NCBI GenBank assembly: GCA_946807835.1 | Contig: OX327710.1 | Coordinates: forward strand, 13,690,501-13,754,500 | DNA from: Ailanthus altissimus | Lineage: Eukaryota > Streptophyta > Magnoliopsida > Sapindales > Simaroubaceae | Direction of reading: 5' to 3' | DNA length: 64,000 bases | Shown here: piece by piece, positions 24,577 to 36,985 of the stretch | Numbering within the stretch: position 1 is the stretch's first letter | Layout: the number at the start of each line of letters is the position of its first letter | Notes under the pieces: model-generated | The model's input: only the letters and a program-made list of their open reading frames with translations | Told to the model about the DNA's origin: nothing | Database searches by the model: none | Translations under genes and position numbers: made by a program

Positions 24577-24638
24577 AACAAATCTAACATTATAAATATA
24601 TATGTAAAAACAAATCTAACATTATAAATATATATGTA
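24577..24638. repeat. Two-copy direct repeat, 32-bp period
   Basis: A 30-bp unit (aacaaatctaac...atatatatgta) is present twice, perfectly, at 24577-24606 and 24609-24638. The lack of divergence points to a recent duplication. Confidence 0.9.
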
Positions 24639-24829
24639 GGTTTACACATAACGTAAGAAATATTTCTTAGTTGAGTTTACACTTTTAAATCAACTAATAT
24701 TGACTTCTAAATGTTAAAATGTATTTTTGGAGATGAATTAGCTCAAATCAAGTTTGCATTTATTAGATTTGGGTTCAAATAGTTTCTTTAATATTATATT
24801 GATAAATATGTCTATTTACAATTAATTCA

Positions 24830-25085
24830 GGACATCAACAATTACTCCTCCGCCGTCTCAAAACTGGGGTTGGTCCTTCATGACATTAGGACAATAGCCT
24901 CGTCATTTTTTCATTCCTCATTTAGTCATGCTCATTGCTCCAGGTGGCATGTAAACTGGCACATATTTCCCTTAATTTAGATTCTGAAATTATTTGGTAT
25001 AGTAAAGTTTCAACTCATATTAAATACTTTGTAATAAAAGATTATTCCGCATCTTGAGTTATTTATGGAATTTGATAATAAAAAA
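24830..25085 (+). mobile_element. 5'-truncated LINE tail
   Basis: The sequence follows the 3' end of the LINE at 1-1750: HDIRTIAS near 24880, then SEIIWYSKVSTHIKYFVIKDYSAS (about 24985-25050) against FEIIWFEKV and KDYPSP. It ends in an aataaaaaaag tail. Only the last part of the RNase H and the 3' untranslated region remain, which is normal for LINE insertions that stop early. Confidence 0.65.
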
Positions 25086-27890
25086 AGTCTAATTTTCTTT
25101 TTAGATTTATTTTTTCTTTTTATATTTATATCTTTCCTATTTTAGTTTATTCTTATTATTTTTCTTGTTTTTATTTATTCTTATTAGTTTTATTTCTCTC
25201 ATAGTTTTACCTTTTACCCATTTTTATTTATTGTAAATTTTATAAATTCAAACTTTGATCAATGAGAACTTATATTATGTTTTCTCCTCTCTCTAAATTT
25301 TTATAAATAAATCGCATAGCTAGAAGCTAGATTTGATTTTCTTGGAGAAAAAAAGAAAAACTAAAAGAAATAAAAGCTTATTATGATGACTGTCTTATGG
25401 CGGTTGGTTGATGAGTTTGAATAATCCTCATTGATAAGTTGACTATTGTTTGAGGAGAGAAGTGACGTTGTTATCCTTTCATCAACTTAAACAAACATTA
25501 TTAATGAATTTATAGTTAGATGTTACTTTTTAGAAATTATAGTAGTTATTTGAGACGTTTGAAGAGTTATTGTAACAACTCTATATGAGACAACCCTCAT
25601 GACCTTTTTAGGAATTCAAGACAAGTCCTAAATTGTTCCTCTCTAGAAATGATATAGTCATTAAAACCAATAATGTTTTTTTTCTCCAACAATCTGGTAG
25701 AGTTTCTTACCTATCATACTTTATCTACTTGTAGTGTTTTACTTATCACATATTAGTAGATGATCATCCAATACTTCTGGTCTATTGTCCTTTATTATTG
25801 ATAAGGATAAAAATCATCTTCCAAAAATTAAACACTATCGTATCAATACTCTAAATTATACATCTGACATCGAATACACAAGTTAAAAATAGTTATCAAC
25901 CAATGAACTCTATTACAACTTTATAAATATATCAACTTAAAGATAATGACTTCTCGTACTATAATATGACATAACTTCTTGGCTTAAACCTCACTGAGTT
26001 GATTCATTCTGGCAATTTCTAGGGGGAAATATAATAAAAATAGGGTGAGTTGATTGACCCAGTTAGTGGATGTAATTTAAAAATTTAAAATATTCTTAAA
26101 AGCATATAATAAACACATAAATAACATTTGTCTTACTACTCATTATGAAAAACAATTACAGTGCATAAAATGATATTGACTTAAAATATATAAAATCTGT
26201 GTTAAATCGCTTATCATAGAAAATGCTTTTAAAATCTCTAAGCACAATAATAGTTGAATCATGCAAAATATATATTATCATAAACCATGTGCTCAAGTAG
26301 AAATGTCTGAAATCTGTTATTATATTTTTTCTTAGTTGAGCATGGTTAAATACATTTGTTATTTAAAATATCATATACTACTATATATATAGAAAACCAC
26401 CCTAAATTGGTACCCATGGGGAAATCTCATTGTACCTGAAATGTCTCTTAGATAGAGCATTGGATGTCATCTCATATACTAGTCGTACGCATGCACAAAG
26501 CAAATTAACTCCCAAAGAGTAAAGCGCCCATACACACAGCCCAAAGCCTATGTCTATATATAAATGGGCTCCAAAGGCTTGAATATCATATCTCTATCTG
26601 AAGAGGAGAAGGACTGGTTTAGTGGTTTCAAAACCACTAACTTTATACCACATATGAACTTGTAACATATCATTATATCATATCTTATGCTCTTTAATCT
26701 CAAACCATTTAGAAATCATTGCTACTGATATAAAACAAATACAATCTCAAGATAAACATTTAAAGAGCCAAAATCATAGTATGAATGCTTTCTACATAAC
26801 ATAAGAGAAATTATTTCATGAAGTAAAATATAATTCCAGATAAATGGTTATCAAGGAAAAAACATATATATTATTAGCTATAAAAACCATATTCATCATG
26901 CTTTAAAATATATTTTTCTAAAACCATGAAGTAGAAATCACAAAAATAGCTTAAGTATCCACTCATAAACTCCTTGTGCCTTTATCTAGTTCAACGCGGC
27001 GCGTCTATTCTAAAATAGGGGTTCCTACTTGTGAGCTCGATGCGAATTTTGCATTCTTTGACCCAAATTATAATCCTATCTCTCTTAAGTCCTAAAGTGA
27101 TTATAATTAGCAATTTAAACCCATAAAGTAATGTAAATCTGGAATTGATCATAATTTAAAACTTAAGGATCCTTAAAACTTTTCAATTTTGACCACTATT
27201 ATCTAACTAATTTTTGTTATCCATCAAACAAAGTCCATTTACAAAAGAATCAAATATATTGCTTTTGGTACATATATCATTATCGAATCAAGTAAGTCAA
27301 ATTTTACCTCCTTCAAAATCCAAGTCATAATCATTCTAAAATCTAAGTCCTTAACTTGACCAAATCAATACAATGAGCAGTCTTTAGTATCAGAATTTTA
27401 TAAAATCACATACTTATTCCAAAATTATAAAACCATCTTAAGATTACTTAGAACGCATAACTTAGTCCATAATAAATCAGTCACAGGCAAATTTACTGAG
27501 GAAGCCTTTTAAAACAATTTCTTTTCAAAACTTCTAGAATCTTTCAAATAAAATCCTGCACAAAGACCACTCTTTTATAAAATCATAACAATTAGAAACC
27601 AAGAATTTAAATTTCAAAATTTAGATATCATATAATAGACATGAAAATTATCCATTTCTAGAAACCTATAATTTTCAAAGATTATTTGATAGACCAAACT
27701 CAATCCTTCATCTGAACATACTATATAAATAGGGGAATCACATAATTTTAGGGTCATATTTAGAAAATAACTAAAAATCAAGTTTATAGAGTTTTTAAAT
27801 GAATCAAAGTTCTATATGTTCAATAGGATGTCTAAGTTCATGAATTAAACCCTAAATCATAAATCAAAATAAAATATTCTATAAAAGAAC
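25086..27890. other. AT-rich sequence, no gene seen; possible LTR debris
   Basis: No open coding stretch. The part around 26395-27070 contains a TATA-like tgtctatatataa and a small GC-richer stretch (cgcggcgcgtctattc, 26995-27010) of the kind found in Gypsy LTRs. No paired terminal repeat or target duplication was found. The sequence abutting the Gypsy 3' LTR stub at 27891 has no counterpart in the full LTR at 33072-34361. Confidence 0.4.
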
Positions 27891-28013
27891 ACAGACTGAA
27901 ATCCTTGCTCTTTTTTCTCCAATTTCATCATTTCTCCTCTTATAATGCCTAAACTTTGTAAAATCACTTGAAAACAATTATTTGAGATCTAAATCTATGT
28001 CTACTTTACATCA
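27891..28013 (-). repeat. Truncated 3' LTR of the Gypsy element
   Basis: The stretch atccttgct...ttcatcatt...cctcttat-atgcctaaac...tatgtctact...catca matches the start (minus sense) of the LTR at 33072-34361, in its 34201-34361 part. The match stops at about 27891, so most of this LTR is missing. Confidence 0.75.
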
Positions 28014-28631
28014 AATAAAAACAAACTTAAAAAATTGCTCGTCCTCGTGCAATTAGAGAAAATAACACATAACAGGAAAAAAAAATTAAGCAAACATATA
28101 GACACAAATGAATATGAAAAATAAAAAACATGAAAGTAACAAATGGTTGGATTGATTCTATGATTTCACTATTATCTTAAAAACTACTTCAACTATTCTT
28201 CACCACAATTAATCACTTTCATTATTTCTCATAAATGATACCCTGTGTGTGTGGAAATTAAGCAAGTGTTAATTGAATTTTATCAAGGTTAGCTCAAGTA
28301 CTCAAGATATACAAAAAGAAGTGTCTCAGCATATTTTTAAGCACAAAACACTAACATAGACTCATTTTCTATACAACTCTCCACTAATGTAGAAATACAT
28401 ATATTTAAAGATCTATTAGATCTTTTATTAGTTTGTAATGTATGGTTAAGGTCAAAGTGTGTTATTTGAATAAGCATTTGGCTTCATTAACACCATGAAC
28501 ACCAAATCCTCTTGGCTACCATTTGAACTTGCTATACTTGATTTAACCTCCCCTAAAACTTAAATTTTTACCCAACTATGTTTAACCACTTATTCATAAA
28601 TAAATTTGTTTTTGAATAATAAAATGATACT

Positions 28632-28650
28632 ACTCCCCCAAACTTAAACT
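28632..28650 (-). other. Polypurine-tract-like motif
   Basis: The minus strand reads TTTAAGTTTGGGGGAGTAG, the typical Gypsy purine tract. It lies about 620 bp inside the LTR stub. A more decayed version with a CGAGGACGAGC lead (28014-28050) lies next to the LTR. Internal tracts of this kind are common in the 3' region of Athila-type elements. Confidence 0.55.
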
Positions 28651-29479
28651 GGTGCCTACTTGCCAAAGTTTTTTTGTTTTTCACTTTTACACCATTTAAC
28701 TCAACATATATACCCAATGTTCACAGTGTTAATGGTGTTTAGGATACTTAAACTCAAGGTTTAGACTTGTAATGTGGTTGTTCAAGAAATATGGTAGTTA
28801 AGGCTCAAGTGGGGTGACTAGGGATCAAAGTAACTCAGGGTAGACCAGAAATGCTCAAATAGTCCAAAGATAGCCTAATTTCCTTTCTCTATTCATGTGT
28901 TAGGATTTTGCCTTAAGATATAATTAAACAAGTTCTAGAGTGTGTCTATTCAAAGAAACTGTAATGTACTACTTGAGCATAAATATTTCTAAGCAAGAAT
29001 TCAACAAACACGAGCTTTATTCAAGTGCTCAAAAATTGGTGAATTATTTAAGGTATCTATCGTTTCCTAAGGAATTGAAATATAAGTTATGCAGTCAAGT
29101 TTCTTATCATAGACTAACAATCATCATCTCAACCCTTTTGAACACAAGAAAAAGCATTTAATAGATAACACAAAAAAATTTACATTAAACACACCAAATC
29201 ATATTACTATTGCTTTTCTTTTTCTATTACAAGACTAAAACAAACATAAAACAACAATAAAGTAAAAACAATATAAAACTAAAAATAAAATACGAGATGT
29301 AAGAAGTGTTTCCCTCATCCCTAATTAAAAATATGGCATAGTCCCTATGGCAGTGGAAAGAAAAATGAAATTGAAACATTTTCTTGACCAATAAACTTTG
29401 GCTGAGTCGTGCTCCTCACTAGTATCATCTAGGATGGATGGATCGAACTATAAATCATCATGATCCTGATCATCCTCTC

Positions 29480-30330
29480 TATCATCAGCAGTGTCAACAG
29501 CTACTGTGGTAAGTGGTAGAATAGTGGTCGATTTGACCATCTTAGGTAGAAGGTGGCTGATGTTTGCTCCTTTACTGACTGCTCAAAGTTATATCCATTG
29601 ATAGTAGATGTCTCTGAACTCTATAGTCTCCTCCTTGAGCTCTACTAAGTTTTACGTCTAAGCAGCAACATGTATCTCAAGTTTGGCCAACTTGGCAGGA
29701 GTAGTTATATTGATAAAGGATGAGGCTGGTGGTGGAGGCTCCTCTGCTAATGACAACTTACAGATAATGATAGTGTCGATCACGTGTACTGGCTACTGTG
29801 TCTCCACAGTGGCCTCTAATTGTACTTCGATCGTGCACATAAGACAATAAAGAGCAAACGAAAGAATAAACTCGCCTTTGTGAGCCATGATAAGCGAGGA
29901 TCTTTGACTATATGAGCTGACTGATGTTAATTGAATGGCCTGTCATTATTGTATAAAGAAGGACAACCCACTACTTGATGATGTCACTCATATGTAGCGC
30001 AGGCATCAATATGGAGGCCATGAAGCAATACCAAGCCTTGGTCTCAAGAGTCATATGCTTAGAAAGAAAAGTTAAAGGTGTACCCTGAATGATCCTCTTT
30101 GGGTCCTCGGAGTGCACAGTGTCTTGATAATTTACTCATAATCAAGCTCTTTGAAAATCTTAGCATACTCATCCTCCATCTCTAAAGGTAACTTGAAAAC
30201 TCCATTAAAAATGGCTACATGAAATGCCACCATCTTGCCCCTCATATATGCCTTATATCTACCATGCTCATTGTTGTTAGCATAAAACTCCTTCACGATT
30301 GAGATTATGCTAGCCTTTGGCTACTAGTAG
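29480..30330 (-). pseudogene. Putative plant transposon domain (PF20167-like) remnant
   Basis: Minus-strand pieces read IVKEFYANNNEHGRYKAYMRGK, then AIFNGVFKLPLEMEDEYAK, ETKAWYCFMAS, VVLLYTIMTG and HSINIS. They follow the order of the domain usually written V-REFYAN...YVRGK, I-RLF-LP..., W--FL-SRL-PT, LLYAI-TG-SINVG. The end is acidic (ADDREDDQDHDD, about 29450-29490). The domain is common in plant Athila elements and its function is not known. Several stops make it dead. Confidence 0.6.
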
Positions 30331-30759
30331 AATGTCTTCAAGTGTCAATTCTAGATCATTGCCTCAACCCCATAGAACTCTGGATCATTGCCTCAACCTC
30401 ATCGACCCCCAAATTGGCAAGATCGAAGCTCTTATCAAGAATAAAGGACTTCTTCATCACCTTACTATTAAAGCAATCCTAAGAATATACCAAAATAAAG
30501 TGATCATGATCATGCTAAAAAACTGTATAAAAATGGGAATTTTGGTGGTTTTGGTGTTTATGTGAATTTGGGTGAGATTTTGGATGTGTTTTGGTGTTTT
30601 AATATATGAAAAGTGTTATATGGGTGGTGAGGAAGGTGTTTTAGGTGTTGGATTATGTGTATAATGGCTAGGATTGAATTTAGGTTGAGAGAAAAGAGAG
30701 GTTTTATGTTTTTAAAATGAGAAAAATTAGGGAAATCCGTGTTTTCATACTATTTTTGG

Positions 30760-31125
30760 ACGACTGTTAGAGCGTTATAGCTATAATGCTACAATGTTCA
30801 TCAATGTGATGAACGTTAAGGCATAGAAGCTATATAATGCTTGGGTGTTGAAGTTTGGGGCGTTCTATATTCTAAAACTATAGTAATGCTGGGGGGATTC
30901 AATTTTAATTTACAATGCTAAAGGGTTTGGAAAGTAATGATAGGGCATTGAGAGAAACATTGGGGTGTTACTGTCTTACTGCCCATGTAGTAGTTTTCTA
31001 GGAACTTACTAGAAATTTTGCGAGGGAGTTCAACTTTGTAACACTGGGGCGCTGCTCTGGCTATTTACTAGTGAGTTGGTAACACTACAGTGTTACATGG
31101 TGAACATTGTAGTGATTTGTTTTAG
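30760..31125. repeat. Degenerate GC-word region in the Gypsy interior
   Basis: Between the PF20167-like domain and gag, words such as TTAGAGCGTTAT, ATGCTTGGGTGTT, GGGGCGTT, ATGCTGGGGGGATT and ACTGGGGCGCTG recur every 20-60 bp. They look like decayed copies of one (A)NCGCTGGGGCGNT unit. The same word type appears in this element's LTR (33930-34190). Confidence 0.55.
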
Positions 31126-31549
31126 AAAAGCACTTAAACAAAAGGATATTATTAACTACAAAATAGATCAAATGCATTAACATTTACCTTGGATTGCCTC
31201 TTAATTAGGTGGATAAAATTACATGTCCGAGGTATCTTTATTATAGAACTTAAGTTGATGTTTTCAAGCATTAACAATACTTCTCTTAGCCTTCCATAGT
31301 TCTATGATAAAATCTTTAAGAAATAGCTCCAACCATTTTATTTTAAGCCTTATTGAAAGATTTTAATGTTAGACCAGACATATGTGCCTCGTTTGCCAGA
31401 ATCTATTAACTTCCTTTGATCAACTTGTTTTGCCATTTTTGGTCTTTCTTTTATGTGGCATTACCTTTACATATGCTTGATCTTTGATGGCTTCTATTAC
31501 TTTCTACTAATAAGATAGTTGTGCTTCCTCCAGAATCACTTTGTCAACC

Positions 31550-32960
31550 TTAAAACAAGATGAGAGATTCTTGAAGAGCTAAGGTAAACCATTTTCTGTT
31601 CTTAGAGTTATTGTGGGAATGGTAGTGGATTGCATAGACTTTATAAGCATTGTTGTTGTATCTCTTCTTCTTGTGTTTCTACTTTTTCCTTCATTTGTAC
31701 TTCCTTCACGTAATGAGTCTCTTCTAATTGAATTTCACCACAATTGTATGATGCTCATTAATGCTTTCCAAGATGATTACATGGCAATGTTTAACATTTT
31801 CTATTGGACTCACTTTTTTGTTGCTAGGCAATGTTCCTTGGGGATGTTATAGCTTATGTCAATTGTTTAACTTGAGTGTCTAAAGTTTGCAGAGATTAGA
31901 TTGGATTTTAAAGAGAGCATCTACTTTAGCCATGTATTGTATGAGCATATCCTCTAGTGTGGAATCATTCTCATGCTGCAATTAATTCTCTGATGGAAAT
32001 TTAAAAGGATTCAGTTACCTTGAAGTTTATTCTTGGTCGTAACTCCAAGAAACATTTGTATGCTCCCTCAATTCTAGATAATATAGATAAGAATTAAGGT
32101 TATGCTGTTATTGATCACAACTTCCAATACAATATATAGTTTCAATACATTATCCATTTGGATGATTATCACCACACAAAAAATCACAATTGTTATGTTA
32201 TCTGCTCACAGTGATTTTTCTTGGAGCAATATTTTTAGGTGTCCATTGATGATTGTTGGATGTCATCTCCTCTAATAAGCTATGAACATCATTAACAGAT
32301 CTATTTATCACTGCACCCCTTGTAGTAGCATTAATTACTATCTTCAAATGCCCAATTAAACTATTGTAGAAGGTTTGCACAAGTAGCCATATTTGGAATA
32401 CCATAGTATGGACATTTCCTTAGCAACTCATTGAATCCCTCCTAAGTTTTACCTACAAATTCTAGATCATATTGCACAAAGAAAGTGATGGTGTTCCTCA
32501 TCATTGTAGTCCTAGCCGGTAAGAAACATTTTGTAGAAAATTTATAAGCTATATCATCCCATGTTACAATAGACCCTGATAATAGTGACCGTAGCCAAAT
32601 CTTTGCTTTGTCTTAAAGTGAAAAAGTGAATAATCAAAGTCGTATTGATTCATTAGAGACTTCATTGTATTTTCATAGATCACAAATTTCTAATAAGTTT
32701 ACAATATGCTCAATTGGAGCCTAATTTGGCTATCCATTGAATTGTATTGAGGTCTTTATCAATTGAATCATTTTCGACTAAATTTCAAAGTAGTAAACAT
32801 CTATGAAAGGTTTCTAAATGCTAGACTATATGTCGCTCACTTGTGGGACAACAAAGTCTTATAAAAGTCTTTGTGTTCTAACTTGGTGTAACTGGACCAT
32901 TAAGAATGAATCAAACAAACTAAAAAATAAAAATCAAAACAAGTAAAATAATAACTGTAC
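31550..32960 (-). pseudogene. Athila-like gag remnant
   Basis: The best-kept part is the minus-strand stretch at 32198-32404, with LLVQTFYNSLIGHLKIVIN, TTRGAVINRSVNDVHSLLEE and MTSNNHQW. It matches the Athila gag motif QxFYNGLxxxxR--VDAAAGG...EA--LLEEMA-NNYQW. Upstream (32405-32960) lie TMMRNTITFFVQYDLEF-type pieces; downstream (31600-32040) comes a second conserved part, ML-QYMAKVDALFK and PQGTLPSNKKV. Gag packages the RNA in the particle. Stops and frame changes occur throughout. Confidence 0.72.
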
Positions 32961-33043
32961 AAAAACAAATGAAAAGTGACAGTACAAAGAGATATATGAA
33001 GTAAAAGCAAGATAGATTAGTATTAGTATTAGCAAGAATAATT

Positions 33044-33066
33044 AAATTCTCTGGTAACAATACTAA
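33044..33066 (-). other. Decayed Gypsy primer-binding site
   Basis: The minus strand reads TTTTTAGTATTGTTACCAGAG next to the LTR. The usual Athila-type site is TTTTTGGCGCCGTTGCCGGGG. All differences are G-to-A or C-to-T, as expected from loss of methylated cytosines. Confidence 0.75.
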
Positions 33067-33071
33067 AAACT

Positions 33072-34361
33072 TGTTGTGGTATGCTATATGTGAGCACACG
33101 TGTACGCTATCATGAACAAAAAAGTGATGAGTAGAGTGTCAATCCCATGAGAAATTTGTGTATCTTCTTAACCAAATATTAAAATTATGTCTTCTTCCCT
33201 TTATCTAAAAAAATGTTAATTAGATATATTTGTATTAAACTAGAGCATTACTAATGTTAATCAACCTTAATTGTGCAAGCAATAAAATGCAATCACTATA
33301 TAAAGAGTATCTAAGAGTATAGTCATCCCTCAATATGATTTTTTTATCCCAATTATTAATCTCTCAGATCAATTATTAGCCACAATACAAACCTCGTCGC
33401 AAGCCTCTTCCAATGGTTAAGCAATTATATCTTAATCTACCATATTCCTATATTTCTATGGTAATTCGAATAAGTCAAGGTTCATTACGAACAAGTTATA
33501 TTAACTATATATGCCAATAAGGTATAGTCCTATCTAATTCAAAACTTGTAGATACTATTCCATAATCATGTATCAATTTGTCTAGGTCTAAACACTAGGA
33601 TTCCTTTTTCAACTTTATCCAAGTATTTCTTAATCATCCCATCACTACTCCTAGCATATTTAAAGCATTAATAATAAATAAATTGAATAAGATAACCAAT
33701 CCAAACCAAATTTATGCGACAAAATGGTCTCTAATCAACTCCTGAGCTTGGTTGAATCCTCTAATAATTAGCCAAAATACTTTTAATTGTGTAATCTCTC
33801 TCCAAAATAGCTTTAAATATTATTATTACACAATATAAGAATGATTTCTGGGTTAGGTTAGGGTCAAAATAAGGTTGACCAAGCCTGTTATGAGCTCAAA
33901 AAAAATGGTTTTTTATAGTTCTAAAACATGGCTCAACGCCATTGCATTCTTTTATGTATGCTAAAGCGTTCTCTCAAAATTACCCTAACGCTACGACATT
34001 CTTCTTCTCTAACACTGGGGCATTATCAACGCTATAACGTTTCCCTTAAATACTGGGGAATTCTCCTATTTGGCTCAAATGATTGAAGTTCTTGGAATTA
34101 TGCCATGGCATTCAATAACCTCAACACCACAATGTTTATTATAGCTTATGAATGTTGGAGCGTTTAACAATAAATGCTAAAGCGTTCTTCTTATTACTAA
34201 AATCCTTGCTTTTTTTGCCCTAATTTCATCATTGCCCCTCTTATGATGCCTAAACCCTATAAAAACAACATTCAAAGAATAAAAGGTTTTGAAATTGCTT
34301 GAAAACAGTCAATTCTCAAGATAATTTGAGGTTGCAGTATATGTCTACTTAACACTCATCA
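33072..34361 (-). repeat. 5' LTR of the Gypsy element
   Basis: TG (33072) to CA (34361), 1290 bp. Similar in build to the Gypsy solo LTR at 19002-20427: the gtgcaagtatacgctatc...ccacagggat-like block (here 33090-33170) near one end, and GC-word clusters (33930-34190, such as ACACTGGGGCATT and ATGCTAAAGCGTT) near the other. On the minus strand the primer-binding site follows it directly. Confidence 0.8.
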
Positions 34362-34929
34362 AGTTTCCATAAGAGCAAACATTTTTAATGGTAGAAAGTT
34401 GTTCTAGAGAGAAACCCATTGATATCAAATACTTTGTCATAAACTTGCACACACTCTTTTTGTTATGTTTTATATTGGGTCATATTCTAGGAGAGGTTCC
34501 TTTATAGATGGAAAGAACTCCAATAAATTATAGAACCGTGACTTCTCAGAACATAGTTACTAAGCCATCTATTAACATGTTAAAATCATTTTTTATTAAG
34601 AAGGTTTCTTATGCGGATTTTGAATAGTTATAATTAGTTTATAACTCATTAAAAATAAATAAAGAAAAAGAAGTAAAAGGAATTATTTATTTAAGCATTT
34701 TTTAGGCTTTTTTTTCATATTTATTGATGGCATCTAAAAAATATGCTTCTATATATGCATATATGTGCATCTAAAAAATTCAACATCTAAAAATATTTAG
34801 CTATTGATAAAGTCCAACATTAAATATCAATAGGAGTATATTTAATGTCCAACCTGTTGCAATATGTGCATCTAAAAAATTCAACATCTAAAAAAAATTC
34901 AAGAAATGCTACTTCCTAATTATCACACC
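34362..34929. other. Spacer with a separated 33-bp direct repeat
   Basis: The stretch atatgtgcatctaaaaaatt... (33 bp) is present at 34761-34793 and 34862-34894, 101 bp apart. No LTR of the neighbouring Copia element could be recognised here. A tttgtcc-rich decayed LTR is possible. Confidence 0.5.
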
Positions 34930-36025
34930 AAAATATAAGGATTTTAGACTCTGGAAATTGTAGTTCTAAAAATAAAGATCGAAGCTAAGCTATCATGGCT
35001 ACAACTTATGCCAGTGCCCTATACTCAAATTTTATGCTAACTAACTCACATAATATCCTGTATAAGGCTTTCTATCATCTACATCACAAGCCTAATTTGG
35101 TTTTGTTAAGGAAACCAAGCTTAAAGATTTTCTTGGCTTAAAATTCTATCCATGTTCTTTAGTGCCAAGAAGATATCTTAACGACCTTTATAATATTGCC
35201 AATATAACCGAGTTAAGGTTGAGAGCTAGTGACACAACTTATTAACTATAAAATTTATTTCAGACTTAGTAACTGTGATATATTACAATTCTCCTATAAT
35301 ACTCTATGTAAGAAACATCTGAGAAAGACTTGTTGGCATCTTTTGAAAATTTAAGGCTTGGTACTCATTTAAGTTAGGCAACTTTTTTTTACTACCCTAT
35401 TTTTCTTCTTGATCTAATCTATCACATATTTAGTTTAAGACAAATGTAAGGTTGGATTAAGCTTGGTTACTTCTGTTTCTAAAAATTAATTTAAGCTACC
35501 CGATTCTTTCAAAGAAAACTCCTTATTCATCTGACTGATCAATGCTTGAATAGCATTTGCACTTTCACCTGTTATAATATATCCTATACATACACTAGAA
35601 TTATGATAAGTTTGCCTTAAACTACCTTTTAGCAAACATTGATGTATCAAATTTTGTATCGTATGAGCACCATTTGATTAGTGTTGTCCTAAGCTTTTCA
35701 TACAATACCTTTAGAGCCTATATAGTCCATATAGAGCTTTTTAGAACTTACAAGTATAATCTAACTTGTCTTTAACTATAAATCCTTTCACTCAATTAAA
35801 CAATTTCTATGAAATCTTTAATCAAGAATGCATTTTTGACATTAACTTGCCTTAATTCCCATCCTTTAGTGATTGTTAAACTTAATATAACCTTTATGAT
35901 GCTTGCTTAAATTATAAGGCTAAAAGTCTCTGAAAAATCCATACTAAGGTTTGATGGCACCCTTTAGCCACCAATCTTACCTTATACCTAAGATTCTTTC
36001 ATAAAGATTCTCTTTAATTCTAAAA
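34930..36025 (-). pseudogene. Copia reverse transcriptase to RNase H, degenerate
   Basis: Minus-strand pieces from high to low coordinate: RIKENLYERILGIR (36010), WLKGAIKP (LVAKGFxQ motif), VNVKNAFLI (DVKNAFLxG motif, about 35850), then SEINFIVNKLC, DDRKPYTGYYVS (DDRKSTSGYxxF, about 35070) and EYRALAQVVAMIA (TEAEYxAL motif, about 34990). This is a standard Copia order. It is the downstream half of the split element reaching 43.09 kb. Confidence 0.75.
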
Positions 36026-36221
36026 GGGAAAAGGATATTTAAACCTCTAAGGTTTCAAAATAAGGACGCGTAGACTTTGATAGTTTTAAAAATTCTATTT
36101 ACACCTCTGTCAGGTAACAAATACTGTTAACTTTAAAATAAAAAGGGGGCAAAATGGTGAAAGTACATTTTTTCCTCGTTTTTGTTTTTAAAAAAGTTAA
36201 AAATTCAATTAAATACTAGGA

Positions 36222-36290
36222 ATAGGGCTTGGACCTTTGACCTCATAGATAAGGACCACAAATTTTAACCAACTAAGCTATTTCAACTTT
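36222..36290 (-). other. tRNA-like sequence in left arm
   Basis: The minus strand carries TAGCTTAGTTGG, matching the pol III A box, and after about 30 bases AGGTCCAAGCCC, close to the B box GGTTCRANNCC. The acceptor stem and anticodon arm do not pair well, so it is not a tRNA gene. Confidence 0.6.
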
Positions 36291-36754
36291 ATATTTATGC
36301 ACAAATCTGTAAATTTTGTTAACATATTGCCCTCAAGTTAGTCACCTCCTACTAATAACTACTATTAGCCCTTACAGGCAGCCAACCACTGCCCATCGAT
36401 CACCACTCACTGCCTGTCGTTGTTGCTTATTGTCGGTCACCATCACTCACCACCTACCGTCGTTGCTCATTATCGGTCACCAACAACCTCTTCAGGCAGT
36501 GATTGGCAACGATGGGCGATAACTAGTAGCAGTGGCTATGGTCTAATCATTTCACCTTTTTGTATTTTTTTTATTTTGTCATTATGTCACAAAATTTGTT
36601 GTATCTCAATATTGAGAACTCTTGTCATATAAGTTACGACAGTTCAAACCTTTTCAATTAAGTTTTTAAATTATTTTAAAATAACTAACATGTGGTCATG
36701 AGGACAATATATTAATGAAATTTGTATATCCATATATAAATCATAAAGTATGAA

Positions 36755-36815
36755 TAGCTTTGTTGGTTAACGTGTGGTCCTTATCCATTAGGTCAAAGAT
36801 TCAAGCCCTCTTTTA
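36755..36815 (+). other. tRNA-like sequence in right arm
   Basis: The inverted partner of 36222-36290: TAGCTTTGTTGGTTAA and AGATTCAAGCCC, with gtggtccttatcc between. Both arms therefore carry A-box and B-box-like motifs pointing outwards. Confidence 0.58.
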
Positions 36816-36985
36816 GCATTTAGTTGTATTTTGAATTATTTTTTTAGCCAAAACAGGTTGATTTTCTATTTTTACCCTTTCTACCATTAAATTTAACAAA
36901 ATCCTTTACCTGATAGGGGTCTTTTAGGTCTGCAAGTCCCTTTCTTAAAACCTTAGAGGTTCAAATATCCTTTTCCCATCTAAAA

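Larger units (their letters stand above)
27891..34361 (-). mobile_element. Athila-like Gypsy element without recognisable pol
   Basis: On the minus strand: a full 5' LTR (33072-34361), a decayed primer-binding site, gag, a long GC-word region, a plant-transposon domain (PF20167 type), a purine tract and the first 120 bp or so of a 3' LTR (27891-28013). I see no protease, reverse transcriptase or integrase between gag and the PF20167-like domain. That domain and the gag motif PQGTLPSN both point to the Athila group. The missing pol may be an internal deletion, or the copy may belong to a non-autonomous family. Confidence 0.75.
36026..36977. mobile_element. TIR element with tRNA-like arms, nested in Copia RT
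   Basis: The termini are near-perfect inverted copies: GGGAAAAGGATATTTAAACC at 36026-36045 and its complement ending at 36977 (one mismatch), continuing into arms of about 300 bp. The 8-bp flanks are TTCTAAAA (36018-36025) and ATCTAAAA (36978-36985), 7 of 8 matching, as for hAT-type insertion. Removing it brings together the two halves of the Copia RT at the KVVGxKWVF/RIK junction. It has no transposase, so it would have moved with help from another element. Confidence 0.82.

Noticed and set aside
36316..36632. Two overlapping plus-strand open frames in the TIR element
   Set aside because: They lie in a short internal repeat (ccatcactcaccacctgtcgt type) and show no domain.
36222..36815. tRNA genes in the arms of the TIR element
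   Set aside because: A and B boxes are present but the acceptor and anticodon stems do not pair, so these are tRNA-like sequences only.
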